Part shown: in pieces, positions 43,453-51,155 of the stretch
How the letters are laid out: each line of letters begins with the position of its first letter
Position numbering within the stretch: position 1 is the first letter of the stretch
Origin: Lachnocurva sp029100405
Lineage (GTDB): Bacteria; Bacillota; Clostridia; Lachnospirales; Lachnospiraceae
DNA length: 64,000 nucleotides
Direction: 5' to 3'
Assembly (NCBI GenBank): GCA_046263755.1
Contig: JBJYZC010000012.1
Location: 32,609-96,608 of the forward strand
Notes under the pieces: generated by a model
The model's input: the letters and a program-made list of their open reading frames with translations, nothing else
The model's database searches: none
Told to the model about the DNA's origin: nothing
Made by a program: the position numbers and the translations under genes

Positions 43453-44760
43453 TTAATCCTGCAGCATTTTGGGTATCACCATATCACAGGTCATCTCTTC
43501 GAAGGTCTGGGGCTTAATCATCCACTCAGCCTTGCCCTTCTTCACCAGAAGCACACCCGGTGTCGGATTCAGGTTGTAATTCATGGCCATGGAATAGCCG
43601 TAGGCACCGGTTGAAAACATGGCCAGAATGTCGCCAGCCTCGGCCTTGGGCAGAGGATAATCCTTGAGAAGAATGTCGCCCGACTCGCAGTACTTACCGC
43701 AGACCGTCACTTTCTCAGCTGGCTCGACGTCCGCCTTATTGGCAAGAACCGCATCATAATCCGCCTGATAGAGAGCCACCCGGATGTTGTCGCCCATGCC
43801 GCCGTCGATCGAGACATACTTGCGGATACCCGGGATATCCTTGATCTGGCCTACCTTATAAAGGGTAATTCCTGCCTCGGCCACAATGGACCGTCCCGGC
43901 TCAATGACCGCTGCAGGAAGCGGAATGCCGAGCTCTTCGCTTCTCTTCTTCAGCTCGTCCATCAGAGGGTCAAGGAAGAAGGAATAAGGCTTCCGCTCTT
44001 CATTTGTATAGGTGACGCCGAAGCCGCCGCCGAAATTCACTTCGCTGATGACGGCACCGAAACGGTCCTTGATCTTTCCGGCCCAGTCCATAAGTACGTC
44101 GAGGGCCTTGATGTAAGCGTCATTCTCAAAAAGCTGGGAGCCGATGTGCATGTGCAGACCCTTGAGCTCCAGCCAGTCAGAATCCAGGATGGACTGGATG
44201 ACCGGGAAGAAGACATCCTCTTCCAGAGGGATGCCGAACTTGGAATCTTTCTTTCCGGTGACGATATAGTCGTGGGTCGATGCGGCAACGCCCGGGGTGA
44301 TCCGGACCATGATCTGCATCTTCTTATTGTATTTCCGGCAGGCTTCTTCGATCAGAGGCACTTCCTGAAAGCCGTCGAGGATGATCCGGCCGACGCCGTA
44401 ACGCACGGCTTCATCAATCTCCGCCGGTTGCTTGTTGTTTCCGTTGAACTCGATCCGCTCAGCCGGGAAGCCCGCCTTTTCCGCGGTGTAAAGCTCGCCG
44501 CCGGAGACGACGTCGATGGATGCGCCCTGCTTTTCAACCAGCTTCAGCATGCCGGTCGCACAAAAAGCCTTGGAAGCATAGGCCACGCGGTTTCCCGGGT
44601 ACTTGTCCACAAAATCCCGCTTCAATTCCTGAAACCGTGCCTCGATATCGCTGGCAGATAAAATGTAGACCGGTGTACCGAACTTCTCCGCCAGCTCCAC
44701 GGTATCGCAGCCATCCCAGAACAAATGTCCGTTTCTGATTTCCTTTGCAATTGCAGCCAT
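43453..44760 (-). CDS. lysA: Diaminopimelate decarboxylase
   Basis: The last step of lysine synthesis, converting meso-diaminopimelate to lysine with PLP. The PLP lysine is in VAYASKAFCATGML, phosphate-binding glycines in NFGGGFGVTY, and the second active site in VCGKYCESGDIL (the Cys-Glu from the partner subunit). GAYGYSMAMNYNLNPTP lies near the C-terminus. Its 435 residues match the family. AAGGTAACTC precedes the ATG. It is a single gene with a long gene-free upstream region; no lysine riboswitch is recognised there. Confidence 0.94.
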   Translation of the reverse strand: MAAIAKEIRNGHLFWDGCDTVELAEKFGTPVYILSASDIEARFQELKRDFVDKYPGNRVAYASKAFCATGMLKLVEKQGASIDVVSGGELYTAEKAGFPAERIEFNGNNKQPAEIDEAVRYGVGRIILDGFQEVPLIEEACRKYNKKMQIMVRITPGVAASTHDYIVTGKKDSKFGIPLEEDVFFPVIQSILDSDWLELKGLHMHIGSQLFENDAYIKALDVLMDWAGKIKDRFGAVISEVNFGGGFGVTYTNEERKPYSFFLDPLMDELKKRSEELGIPLPAAVIEPGRSIVAEAGITLYKVGQIKDIPGIRKYVSIDGGMGDNIRVALYQADYDAVLANKADVEPAEKVTVCGKYCESGDILLKDYPLPKAEAGDILAMFSTGAYGYSMAMNYNLNPTPGVLLVKKGKAEWMIKPQTFEEMTCDMVIPKMLQD

Positions 44761-44931
44761 GAGTTACCTTCTTTCTTTTTCCCGGTAGTTGTTACCTGAT
44801 TTGATATATAAAATTTGTTTGGATATATGAAATTTGTTAAGTAATACGTGTCCCTTGTCGCGTGTTCATTATCCAAAAAGAGCTTTTTTAGAACCTTACA
44901 ATTCTTCTGTAGAACCTTTTGGAGGCGAAAT

Positions 44932-45310
44932 ATTCGATATATGAAATCTTTTTCATCTCATGCGTGGTTTGGCGTTAAAAAAGTTCTTCTATAGATCCTT
45001 TTTGAGGTGAATATTCGATATATGAAATCTTTTTCATTTCATGCGTGTTTTGGCGCCAAAATAAGCTATTCTGTAAGGGAAAAATTCGATATAGAAAAAG
45101 TTTTGAAATTGATGCGTGTTTTTTAGTGGAAATATACGCATCATTTTAAAAAGATTTCATATATCGAATTTTCAGTCCCAAAACTGCCTTATTTTACCGA
45201 AAAAAGCGCATCGTTTTAAAAAGATTTCATATATCGAATTTTCAATCCCAAAGCTGCTTTATTTTACCGAAAAAAGCGCATCATTTGAAAAAGATTTCAT
45301 ATATCGATTA
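44932..45310. repeat. Array of family A palindrome arms (cluster 3)
   Basis: Three forward arms (44932, about 45013, 45084) and three reverse arms (ending about 45169, 45240, 45310). The central pair 45084-45169 is again an 86-bp palindrome. Forward spacers are ATCCTTTTTGAGGTGA-like, reverse spacers TTTTACCGAAAAAAGCGCATC-like. Weaker TTTGATATATAAAATTTG copies lie upstream near 44800-44835. The 44761-45686 gap has no gene. Confidence 0.85.
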
Positions 45311-45467
45311 TTCTCTCAGAATTCATTCTTCATTTCCACAAAAAGTGTATTCCCCGGCATGCCTCCTTGATCGACCTCCTGCATACAAGACCTTATCCGA
45401 TCTTCTTAACACTAAGCCTAATACATCGTTACATGCCATGCAAGTCGTGAAAAGTAAAGAAGTTGGC

Positions 45468-45517
45468 TATCATCCTCACGGTTAAAACCGTGGGTTTTCT
45501 CACCCACATGGGTTATA
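45468..45517. repeat. 50-bp element, copy 2 (IS200/IS605-end-like)
   Basis: Companion of 40131-40180, 5.3 kb away in the same orientation. CACGGTTAAAACCGTG forms a perfect hairpin and CCCACATGGG a second one. Confidence 0.6.
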
Positions 45518-45563
45518 ATAAGAGTAGTTCTTAAATATAGACCAAAGTGCAGAATAGATCTTT

Positions 45564-45655
45564 TGTTCTAATCCTTATGTTATGAGCTTTGTGTTCTGAT
45601 CCTTGTGTTACGATCCTTGTGTTATGATTCTTGTGTTCTGAGCTTTGTGTTCTGC
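45564..45655. repeat. About 16-18-bp tandem repeat upstream of the divergent PAP2 gene
   Basis: TTCTGATCCTTGTGTTA and close variants (GATCCTTGTGTTA, GATTCTTGTGTTC, GAGCTTTGTGTTC) follow one another for about 90 bp, ending 30 bp before the gene. Confidence 0.7.
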
Positions 45656-45686
45656 ATCACAATAGTTCATCTGTCAGGAGGCCAAC

Positions 45687-46313
45687 ATGACTCCCACTTC
45701 ATTGATTGAAAAAATAATATCTAACCCGGTTCTTATGACCGTCGCCATAGCCTGGCTGCTTGCCCAGGGTTCCAAGATGGTCATAGAAATTGTCAAGGGA
45801 GATTTTAAAATCCAACGTCTGACCGGAGCCGGCGGTATGCCTAGTTCTCACACAGCTACCGTAACAAGCCTGGCCGTATCCTGTGGCATTGTCGAAGGTT
45901 TCAACTCGACCGAGTTTGCGATCGCCCTGATCCTTGCCATTGTTGTGATTGCAGACGCTTTGTCTGTTCGGGCGGAGGCGGGAAAACATGCCAAAATCTT
46001 AAACCGCCTTCGTGAGAGGGAGTTGGATGAGATGAAAGCGCTCCCCCATCAGATCCCTGATGATAAGTCAGCGAAAAAAGAGGAGACGAAAGTGCTCTCC
46101 CATCAGATCCCTGATGATAAGTCAGCGAAAAAACATGTGTTGTCAAATCAGGATTCTGAAAATGACCCGGTATACGAGGAAAATTTCACTTCACATTCCA
46201 CCCCTCTCTTCGACAAACCTCTGAAAGAAGAACTGGGGCACACCCTACCTCAAGTCATCGTCGGTGGTCTGATTGGTATTGCAACTGCATGCCTTGTTAC
46301 GCCCTTGCTCTAA
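45687..46313 (+). CDS. Divergent PAP2 family membrane protein (DUF212) with in-frame repeat insert
   Basis: A 208-residue membrane protein. The family hallmark is GGMPSSHTATVTSLA near residue 50, followed by the VVIADALSVRAEAGKHAKILN motif, here with small changes from the usual DAxGVRRAAGKQA. Hydrophobic segments are at about 10-28, 55-75, 78-95 and 190-206. Between the third segment and the last (KEELGHTLPQVIVGGLIGI), the usual 20-residue linker is expanded to about 75, containing two 18-residue repeats (HQIPDDKSAKK). Biochemical role unknown; the PAP2 relation suggests phosphatase ancestry. AGGAGG precedes the ATG. Confidence 0.85.
   Translation: MTPTSLIEKIISNPVLMTVAIAWLLAQGSKMVIEIVKGDFKIQRLTGAGGMPSSHTATVTSLAVSCGIVEGFNSTEFAIALILAIVVIADALSVRAEAGKHAKILNRLRERELDEMKALPHQIPDDKSAKKEETKVLSHQIPDDKSAKKHVLSNQDSENDPVYEENFTSHSTPLFDKPLKEELGHTLPQVIVGGLIGIATACLVTPLL
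46029..46136 (+). repeat. 54-bp in-frame tandem repeat inside the DUF212 gene (2 copies)
   Basis: Copies 46029-46082 and 46083-46136 share CATCAGATCCCTGATGATAA and GTCAGCGAAAAAA. The 54-bp length adds 18 residues without shifting the frame. Confidence 0.9.
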
Positions 46314-46357
46314 GGATTCGTCAACATTGTCAGCAACCTGATTGATATTTTCGACTG

Positions 46358-46411
46358 CAGCTATCGTCGCCTGCTTTCGTTGCCTGCTATCGTCGCCTGC
46401 TATCGTCGCGT
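46358..46411. repeat. Short tandem repeat between two convergent genes
   Basis: GCTATCGTCGCCT-like units (12-13 bp) recur four to five times just beyond the DUF3737 stop codon (46419). Confidence 0.7.
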
Positions 46412-46418
46412 CTCTGTT

Positions 46419-47411
46419 CTAATCGCTGATGATCACCTTCGTCTGCTCTTCCTTGCAATTGTCCGGCTCGATGATCTTCTCGCCCAGACCTTTCACACGG
46501 ATGATACCGGAACCCGGGTTCAGGATGGAATCCACCTTGGTCGTCACTTCACAATCCATATCATAAGCGTATTCAAAAGCATAGCTTGTGTTTACCAGTT
46601 TGCAGTTCACAAGTTTCAAACCTTCGATATAATCCAGGCCCTGGGTGGACTCGATCGTGCAATTGATCAGGGTTATATTTCTCGAATTCCAAGCCAGATA
46701 CTCGCCGGAAATGTAGGAATCGTAGACGGTGATGTTTTCGCAATTCCAGAAGCAGTCCTTGGTCAGCAACTTGGAATGATGGATCTCGATATCGCGGCCG
46801 CCGTCGAAGGCGTAGTTTCCGTAGAGCTCGAGGCCGTCTGCATAGATGTGGCTCGAATTCATGCCAAAATAGTCGCCGCGCGCCACGACATGTTCGAGGC
46901 GGACACCGTCGCAATTCCAGAAGGTCTCCGCTGCGTTTGATAGCGAGGTATTTCGAAGGGTCACGTCGAAACATCGACGGAAGTTCTTTGGTGCTCCAAT
47001 CATGGAGTCCTCAACCAGAAGATGCTTGGTGTACCAGACGCCGGAGCGGCCCATCTCCTGCCAGACGCAGTCCTTGACCTTCACATCTTCGGAATACCAG
47101 AGGGGGTATTTCCATTGGAACTCACAATTGTAGAGTTCGATCTGCCTGCTCTCCTTCAAAGGGCTCTCGCCGTCGTGGAAAACAGTATCGTAAATTTTCA
47201 GGTTCTCGCCCCGGTAGAGGGCCCGCTCGCCGGAGAGGGACTCCTGGCGAATCTCTTCATTCATCCGTTTCACGGGGTTGAAACGGATGGAAGAATTTGT
47301 ACGATTTGCCTGATTAACGCTGTCAACATCCAGATTAGCATCCATACTGGCCTTTGTATCGCTATTACAATTTGCTTTTCGATTTTCATTTATTGTTTGA
47401 GACTGACTCAT
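46419..47411 (-). CDS. DUF3737 family protein (right-handed beta-helix)
   Basis: A 330-residue protein of the DUF3737 family, built of regular beta-helix rungs: FWNCDGVRLEHVV, DIEIHHSKLLTKDCFWNC, NITVYDSYISGEYLAWN, NITLINCTIESTQGLDYI. The hallmark YALYRGENLKIYDTVF-like segment (ERALYRGENLKIYDTVFHDGE, split at its start) begins the fold at about residue 65. The first 45 residues are Asn/Ser-rich and not part of it. I start at 47411 because GGAGG lies five bases before that ATG. Function unknown in the family; carbohydrate-related roles are guessed. No signal peptide is seen. Confidence 0.85.
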   Translation of the reverse strand: MSQSQTINENRKANCNSDTKASMDANLDVDSVNQANRTNSSIRFNPVKRMNEEIRQESLSGERALYRGENLKIYDTVFHDGESPLKESRQIELYNCEFQWKYPLWYSEDVKVKDCVWQEMGRSGVWYTKHLLVEDSMIGAPKNFRRCFDVTLRNTSLSNAAETFWNCDGVRLEHVVARGDYFGMNSSHIYADGLELYGNYAFDGGRDIEIHHSKLLTKDCFWNCENITVYDSYISGEYLAWNSRNITLINCTIESTQGLDYIEGLKLVNCKLVNTSYAFEYAYDMDCEVTTKVDSILNPGSGIIRVKGLGEKIIEPDNCKEEQTKVIISD

Positions 47412-47559
47412 TCCTGCCTCCAAATCTTAACCTAGTAACCTACTATGATTTACTTCCTTAAGTTTGCGCTTTCAGAGACGATTCGTCAATTTATCTGTGG
47501 AAATTTAAGAAATATTTTATAAAATATAATTGTCGATAGCCCAGTAGACATTCCTTCCT

Positions 47560-47770
47560 TTTTTGAGTATGCTAATCTAAGTATACGATTGTGGATATTC
47601 TAATCTAAATATCCGATTTTTGAGGATTCTACTCTAAGCATCCGATTTTGAGTATTCTAATCTAAGTATCCTTTGTTGAGAATCCTGATTTGAAGTATCC
47701 GAAAAAAGGATAAGAATTTAGAGAAAAAAGGATCAGAAAATAGAGAAAAAAGGGATAAGAAAATAGAAAG
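47560..47770. repeat. Two tandem repeat arrays upstream of cpsB
   Basis: About five copies of a 25-30-bp unit with ATTCTAATCTAAGTATCCGATTT-type sequence, shown here as ATTCTAATCTAA and TATCCGATTTT, run from about 47568 to 47700. Next come three copies of a 22-bp AAAAAGGATAAGAAAATAGAG unit to 47770, which contains the AGAAAGTGAG ribosome-site region of the gene. Confidence 0.75.
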
Positions 47771-47780
47771 TGAGTTTATT

Positions 47781-48509
47781 ATGCAGTCTGGCTTTATAGA
47801 TATTCATTGTCACATTCTTCCCGGCTTGGATGACGGTTCCAAGTCCATGGACATGACAAGAGAACTTCTTCGTCTGGAAATCGAGGAAGGGGTCCGGCAA
47901 ATCGTATTTACGCCGCATTTGAGAGACCCGTGGATGCATCAGATTTCATCGGAAGATACAGAGAACGCTTTTCATGCGGTTAGGGAAATGGCAGGACGGG
48001 AGTTTCCTGATCTGTCCCTCTACCTCGGTTCGGAATTTATGTACTCAGGCCATGTCCTGGAAAATCATAAAGACCGCATCCGGCCGATGAATCAAACCAG
48101 CTTTGTCCTGGTGGAATTCCTCCCGTCCGATGACTGGACACGAATCCGGGGCGGGGTGCAGGAGCTTTTGCAGGCCGGATTCGATCCGATCTTGGCACAT
48201 TTTGAACGATATGCATGCCTCGTTGAAAAGCCCGACCGGGTATATGAACTTACGGAGATGGGGGTCTACATTCAATCCAACACCGGTGCAACTCTGCACC
48301 CGGAAAGCCGGAAAATCAAGAAATTCTTAAAGACCATGTATAAGGACCGGCAGATCCATCTCATGGCAACCGACTGCCATGATCCAAAGCAACGGGCGCC
48401 GCATGTCATGGACGCCTATCGGCTGGTCGCCAAGAAATTTGGCGAAGATTATGCAAATGACATTTTCTGCAACAATGCTCTGACTCTCCTTCAAGGCGAG
48501 TACCTGTGA
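47781..48509 (+). CDS. cpsB: PHP-type tyrosine-protein phosphatase CpsB/YwqE
   Basis: A metal-dependent phosphatase (242 residues) that dephosphorylates the BY-kinase controlling capsule or exopolysaccharide synthesis. The PHP metal site is visible as DIHCHILPGLDDGSKS, VFTPHLRDP, LGSEFMYS, LAHFERYACL and LMATDCHDPKQRAP. Length is normal. No cps/eps operon or kinase gene flanks it here, unlike the usual context. The stop codon lies in a 42-bp tandem repeat and the RBS region in another. Confidence 0.9.
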   Translation: MQSGFIDIHCHILPGLDDGSKSMDMTRELLRLEIEEGVRQIVFTPHLRDPWMHQISSEDTENAFHAVREMAGREFPDLSLYLGSEFMYSGHVLENHKDRIRPMNQTSFVLVEFLPSDDWTRIRGGVQELLQAGFDPILAHFERYACLVEKPDRVYELTEMGVYIQSNTGATLHPESRKIKKFLKTMYKDRQIHLMATDCHDPKQRAPHVMDAYRLVAKKFGEDYANDIFCNNALTLLQGEYL

Positions 48510-48597
48510 CAGCTGGAAAAACCCCCTTTTCTTCAAGACGAGTACCTGTGACAGCAGGAGAAGCCCCCTTTTCTTCAAGGCGAGTACCTGTGACAGC
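48489..48597. repeat. 42-bp tandem repeat (2.6 copies) spanning the cpsB stop codon
   Basis: Units 48489-48530, 48531-48572 and 48573-48597, each with CTTCAAGGCGAGTACCTGTG and ACAGC. The first encodes LQGEYL and the stop TGA (48507-48509) of cpsB. Two more such gene ends follow. Confidence 0.92.
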
Positions 48598-48668
48598 AAA
48601 AAAGCCTCACGGCTTCTCCGGACCAAAACTGCTATCGAAGCGGCAATGGTCCGAAAAGCCGTGAAGCC
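48597..48668 (-). terminator. Large intrinsic terminator of the zinc-ribbon gene
   Basis: A 22-bp imperfect stem (GGCTTCACGGCTTTTCGG... against CCGGAGAAGCCGTGAGGC) is followed on the minus strand by TTTTTT. It lies between the convergent cpsB and zinc-ribbon genes and could stop both. Confidence 0.85.
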
Positions 48669-48669
48669 T

Positions 48670-49557
48670 TCAGTTTTTAGGTGAATAGGTGCTGTTATGC
48701 GTTTTCTGATAGTCCAGGATCATGGATGCATTCTGCAATTCCATCCCTGATAATGTCACATTGGCAGCCGGCGTGGTCCCCTGATACCAGGACTTCGTCT
48801 GAAAATACTGATTCAGTTCCGACGACTGAAATATAGCCCCATGCCTTGCATAGATCTCATTTCTGGCATAGGTCAGCTGCTGAGGTGTAAACTTTTCCAG
48901 ATCCGCATCTGTCAAAGCGGTCGTTGCAGCGTTCGGAAGGAGGAAACCATTCGGATCTGCCATTGCCTGGTCCAGGGTCTGGTCCCCTGCCTGAGTTGCG
49001 GGCAGCTGGCTCGGCTCCGGCTCCGGTTTTTTCCCTTCTTTCTGATCTTTCTCCTTTTTTTCTGAGCCAGAGTCCGACTTCGCAGATTTCCCCTTTTCGG
49101 CTTTTCCAGCCTTCTCTACCAGCTCCTCTTCTGTCTTCTGAGAAGGAGCAGAGTTCGAATTCTTCTGGAAGAACTTGATATAGCAGAAGCCAAGAATCAG
49201 AACCGCCGCCAAGACGATAACAAGAATCACAAACAGTTTCTTCCAGAGATTGGAGGAATCTTTCTGCTTAAAATCAACCACCGGCTGTTCTGTCTGAACT
49301 GTCTCTTCCGTCTTTGTCTCGAGAATCAGGGGAGCAGTTACCTGCTCCTCTGACTGGACTTCACTCGCCTGGACAGCTTCGGTTTCCTCTGTATGAACCA
49401 GCTCAGGTGCGATCGGTTTTTCCTCTGACCCAGGTTGTTCCGGCTTAGCTGCCTTGTTGCCGGCTTGGTCTATATTTATGGTGACTACTTGCGCTCCACA
49501 ATGCCAGCAGAACTTTGCGCCGTCCGACAGCTTTGTACCACATTTTCTACAATACAT
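48670..49557 (-). CDS. Zinc-ribbon membrane protein with C-terminal YARHG domain
   Basis: A 295-residue protein. The N-terminal zinc ribbon is CRKCGTKLSDGAKFCWHCG. An acidic linker (residues 35-105) leads to one membrane segment (LFVILVIVLAAVLILGFCY, about 108-127), then a Lys/Glu-rich region. The extracytoplasmic end carries LTYARNEIYARHGAIF, the YARHG signature. The layout (cytoplasmic ribbon, one segment, YARHG outside) suggests a surface or sensing role; function is not known. It begins three bases after the preceding zinc-ribbon gene, so the two are co-transcribed. A strong terminator follows. Confidence 0.85.
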   Translation of the reverse strand: MYCRKCGTKLSDGAKFCWHCGAQVVTINIDQAGNKAAKPEQPGSEEKPIAPELVHTEETEAVQASEVQSEEQVTAPLILETKTEETVQTEQPVVDFKQKDSSNLWKKLFVILVIVLAAVLILGFCYIKFFQKNSNSAPSQKTEEELVEKAGKAEKGKSAKSDSGSEKKEKDQKEGKKPEPEPSQLPATQAGDQTLDQAMADPNGFLLPNAATTALTDADLEKFTPQQLTYARNEIYARHGAIFQSSELNQYFQTKSWYQGTTPAANVTLSGMELQNASMILDYQKTHNSTYSPKN

Positions 49558-49560
49558 AAT

Positions 49561-51009
49561 TTACTCTCCAAAGCTTTTCAGTCCATCCGACACTTCATGA
49601 TTCCAATCGTCCACGTTCTCAGAGATAATTTCCCGATACATGGCAGCGCCATCCGTATAGCCGTTGATATAGGTGCCCCAGCCATCTGCCGTGTCAATAT
49701 GGCTTTCTCCGTAGAGATCTCCACTCGGCACATCACCTCCATCCGTCACACCCTTGAAGCAAACCGGGATATAAACCGGTGTCGGGTTGAAGGATCCATC
49801 CGAAGAATTGACCGTTGCCGAACAAACGACAAAGAGAAGGTTATGAGAATCCCAATCGTCATCCGGATCTTTATTGATCAGAAGGTACATACCTGCATAC
49901 TTAACATCGGAAACCGAGGCATCAGAATATCTTGCATAAAATGCTGTGATCTCATCCTGGGCCTGCTTCTGCAGATCTGCCAGCCGATCATCCTTAAGAT
50001 CCGACAGCTTCTCAAGATAGCTCTCCAGTCCGGTCACCTTAACAGTATACTTCTTCTGCTTGGGCAGATAGCCATAATTCCGAATAAAGTCACTCTCCAT
50101 GCCCTTTTTCAAGGTCAGAGTCACCTCATCGCCATTCGAAAGCTGATTCTCGCTGCTAACATCAAAGTAGGAAGCCTCTTCTGGCATACTATCCCAATCG
50201 AGAGAACCTTCCCCATTCATTCCCTGAAAGGATAAATCAAATTTCAGATCCTTTTTCGTCACTTTCTTCAGGCCACTGACTTTATAGTCGAAGTCTTTAA
50301 ATTTAAGGCGAACGCGACAGTACTTTCCGATCTCTTTGGAATCCAGTTCCTTTGAGAATTTACAGCGAACACTCTGTCCATTGGAAAGATTTTCTGTCTT
50401 ACTCAGTTTGACAGGGGTATCGCTATCGAGATATTCCTCTACCAGAGCCAAGGCAAGTTTTTCTTCCTTATTACCCTTGATTTTCGAGCTGCTGCCAAAC
50501 AGATCCGCAAGATCCATCAGGCCTTGGTATTTCTTGATCTCCCTCTTACCGTCGGAAGTAAGCTTGATCTTTCCGGCAAAATCTTTCTCCAGTTTGTCTG
50601 TATCCAGTTCTACGCTTGCAGTTCCATATCCGTCGTAGCCCTTGGTCTTGACCTTGACGTATTTATTCAGATCGATCGTCCTCGGTAAAAAAAGAAAGAG
50701 AAGAAGACAGACGAAGGCAAGTGCGGCCACACAACCTCCGATAATATAAGGTTTCTTATTCTTCGGTAATTTCACTCCAGTTCCAGAAGGCTGGCTCTGG
50801 CCCTGGTTTCCGAACGGCAGTGGCTGGTCCTTGGCCTGGTTGGACTGAGATTGGTCCGGTTGGCCATTTGCCTGGTTGGCCTGTGCCGGGTTCGGCTGGC
50901 TCTGAGCCGGGTCGGCTTGGTTCTGGGGCTCGCCCAGTTTGGCACCACAATTCTGGCAGAAAACCGCATCTTCCGGGTTCTCTGCACCACATTTCTTGCA
51001 AATCAACAT
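49561..51009 (-). CDS. Zinc-ribbon membrane protein with large extracytoplasmic domain
   Basis: A 482-residue protein. The N-terminal zinc ribbon is CKKCGAENPEDAVFCQNCG, then a Gln/Asn/Pro-rich linker, and one membrane segment at about 90-110 (YIIGGCVAALAFVCLLLFLF). The rest is a soluble domain starting RTIDLNKYVKVKTKGYDGYG with repeated strand-like parts (FDLSFQGMNGEGSLDWDS). A similar LNKYVxVxxxGYDGYGxA segment occurs in Clostridial zinc-ribbon proteins of unknown role. GGGAGG precedes the ATG. Second of a run of three related membrane proteins. Confidence 0.8.
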   Translation of the reverse strand: MLICKKCGAENPEDAVFCQNCGAKLGEPQNQADPAQSQPNPAQANQANGQPDQSQSNQAKDQPLPFGNQGQSQPSGTGVKLPKNKKPYIIGGCVAALAFVCLLLFLFLPRTIDLNKYVKVKTKGYDGYGTASVELDTDKLEKDFAGKIKLTSDGKREIKKYQGLMDLADLFGSSSKIKGNKEEKLALALVEEYLDSDTPVKLSKTENLSNGQSVRCKFSKELDSKEIGKYCRVRLKFKDFDYKVSGLKKVTKKDLKFDLSFQGMNGEGSLDWDSMPEEASYFDVSSENQLSNGDEVTLTLKKGMESDFIRNYGYLPKQKKYTVKVTGLESYLEKLSDLKDDRLADLQKQAQDEITAFYARYSDASVSDVKYAGMYLLINKDPDDDWDSHNLLFVVCSATVNSSDGSFNPTPVYIPVCFKGVTDGGDVPSGDLYGESHIDTADGWGTYINGYTDGAAMYREIISENVDDWNHEVSDGLKSFGE

Positions 51010-51155
51010 AATAATCCTCCCTTTAAATTATATAACTCCTATGCCCAATCTATGATATGTGTGACAAAAGTAGCTTTTGACACTGTGATCATTTGCAGTA
51101 AATACTATGAAACACATGCACAGATGCTTCGAAGAAATCCCCCGCCTATGAACTA

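Noticed and set aside
24515..45310. CRISPR array
   Set aside because: The ATTCGATAT units recur with spacers, but spacers within an array are near-identical, the units reverse at the centre, and no cas gene is present.
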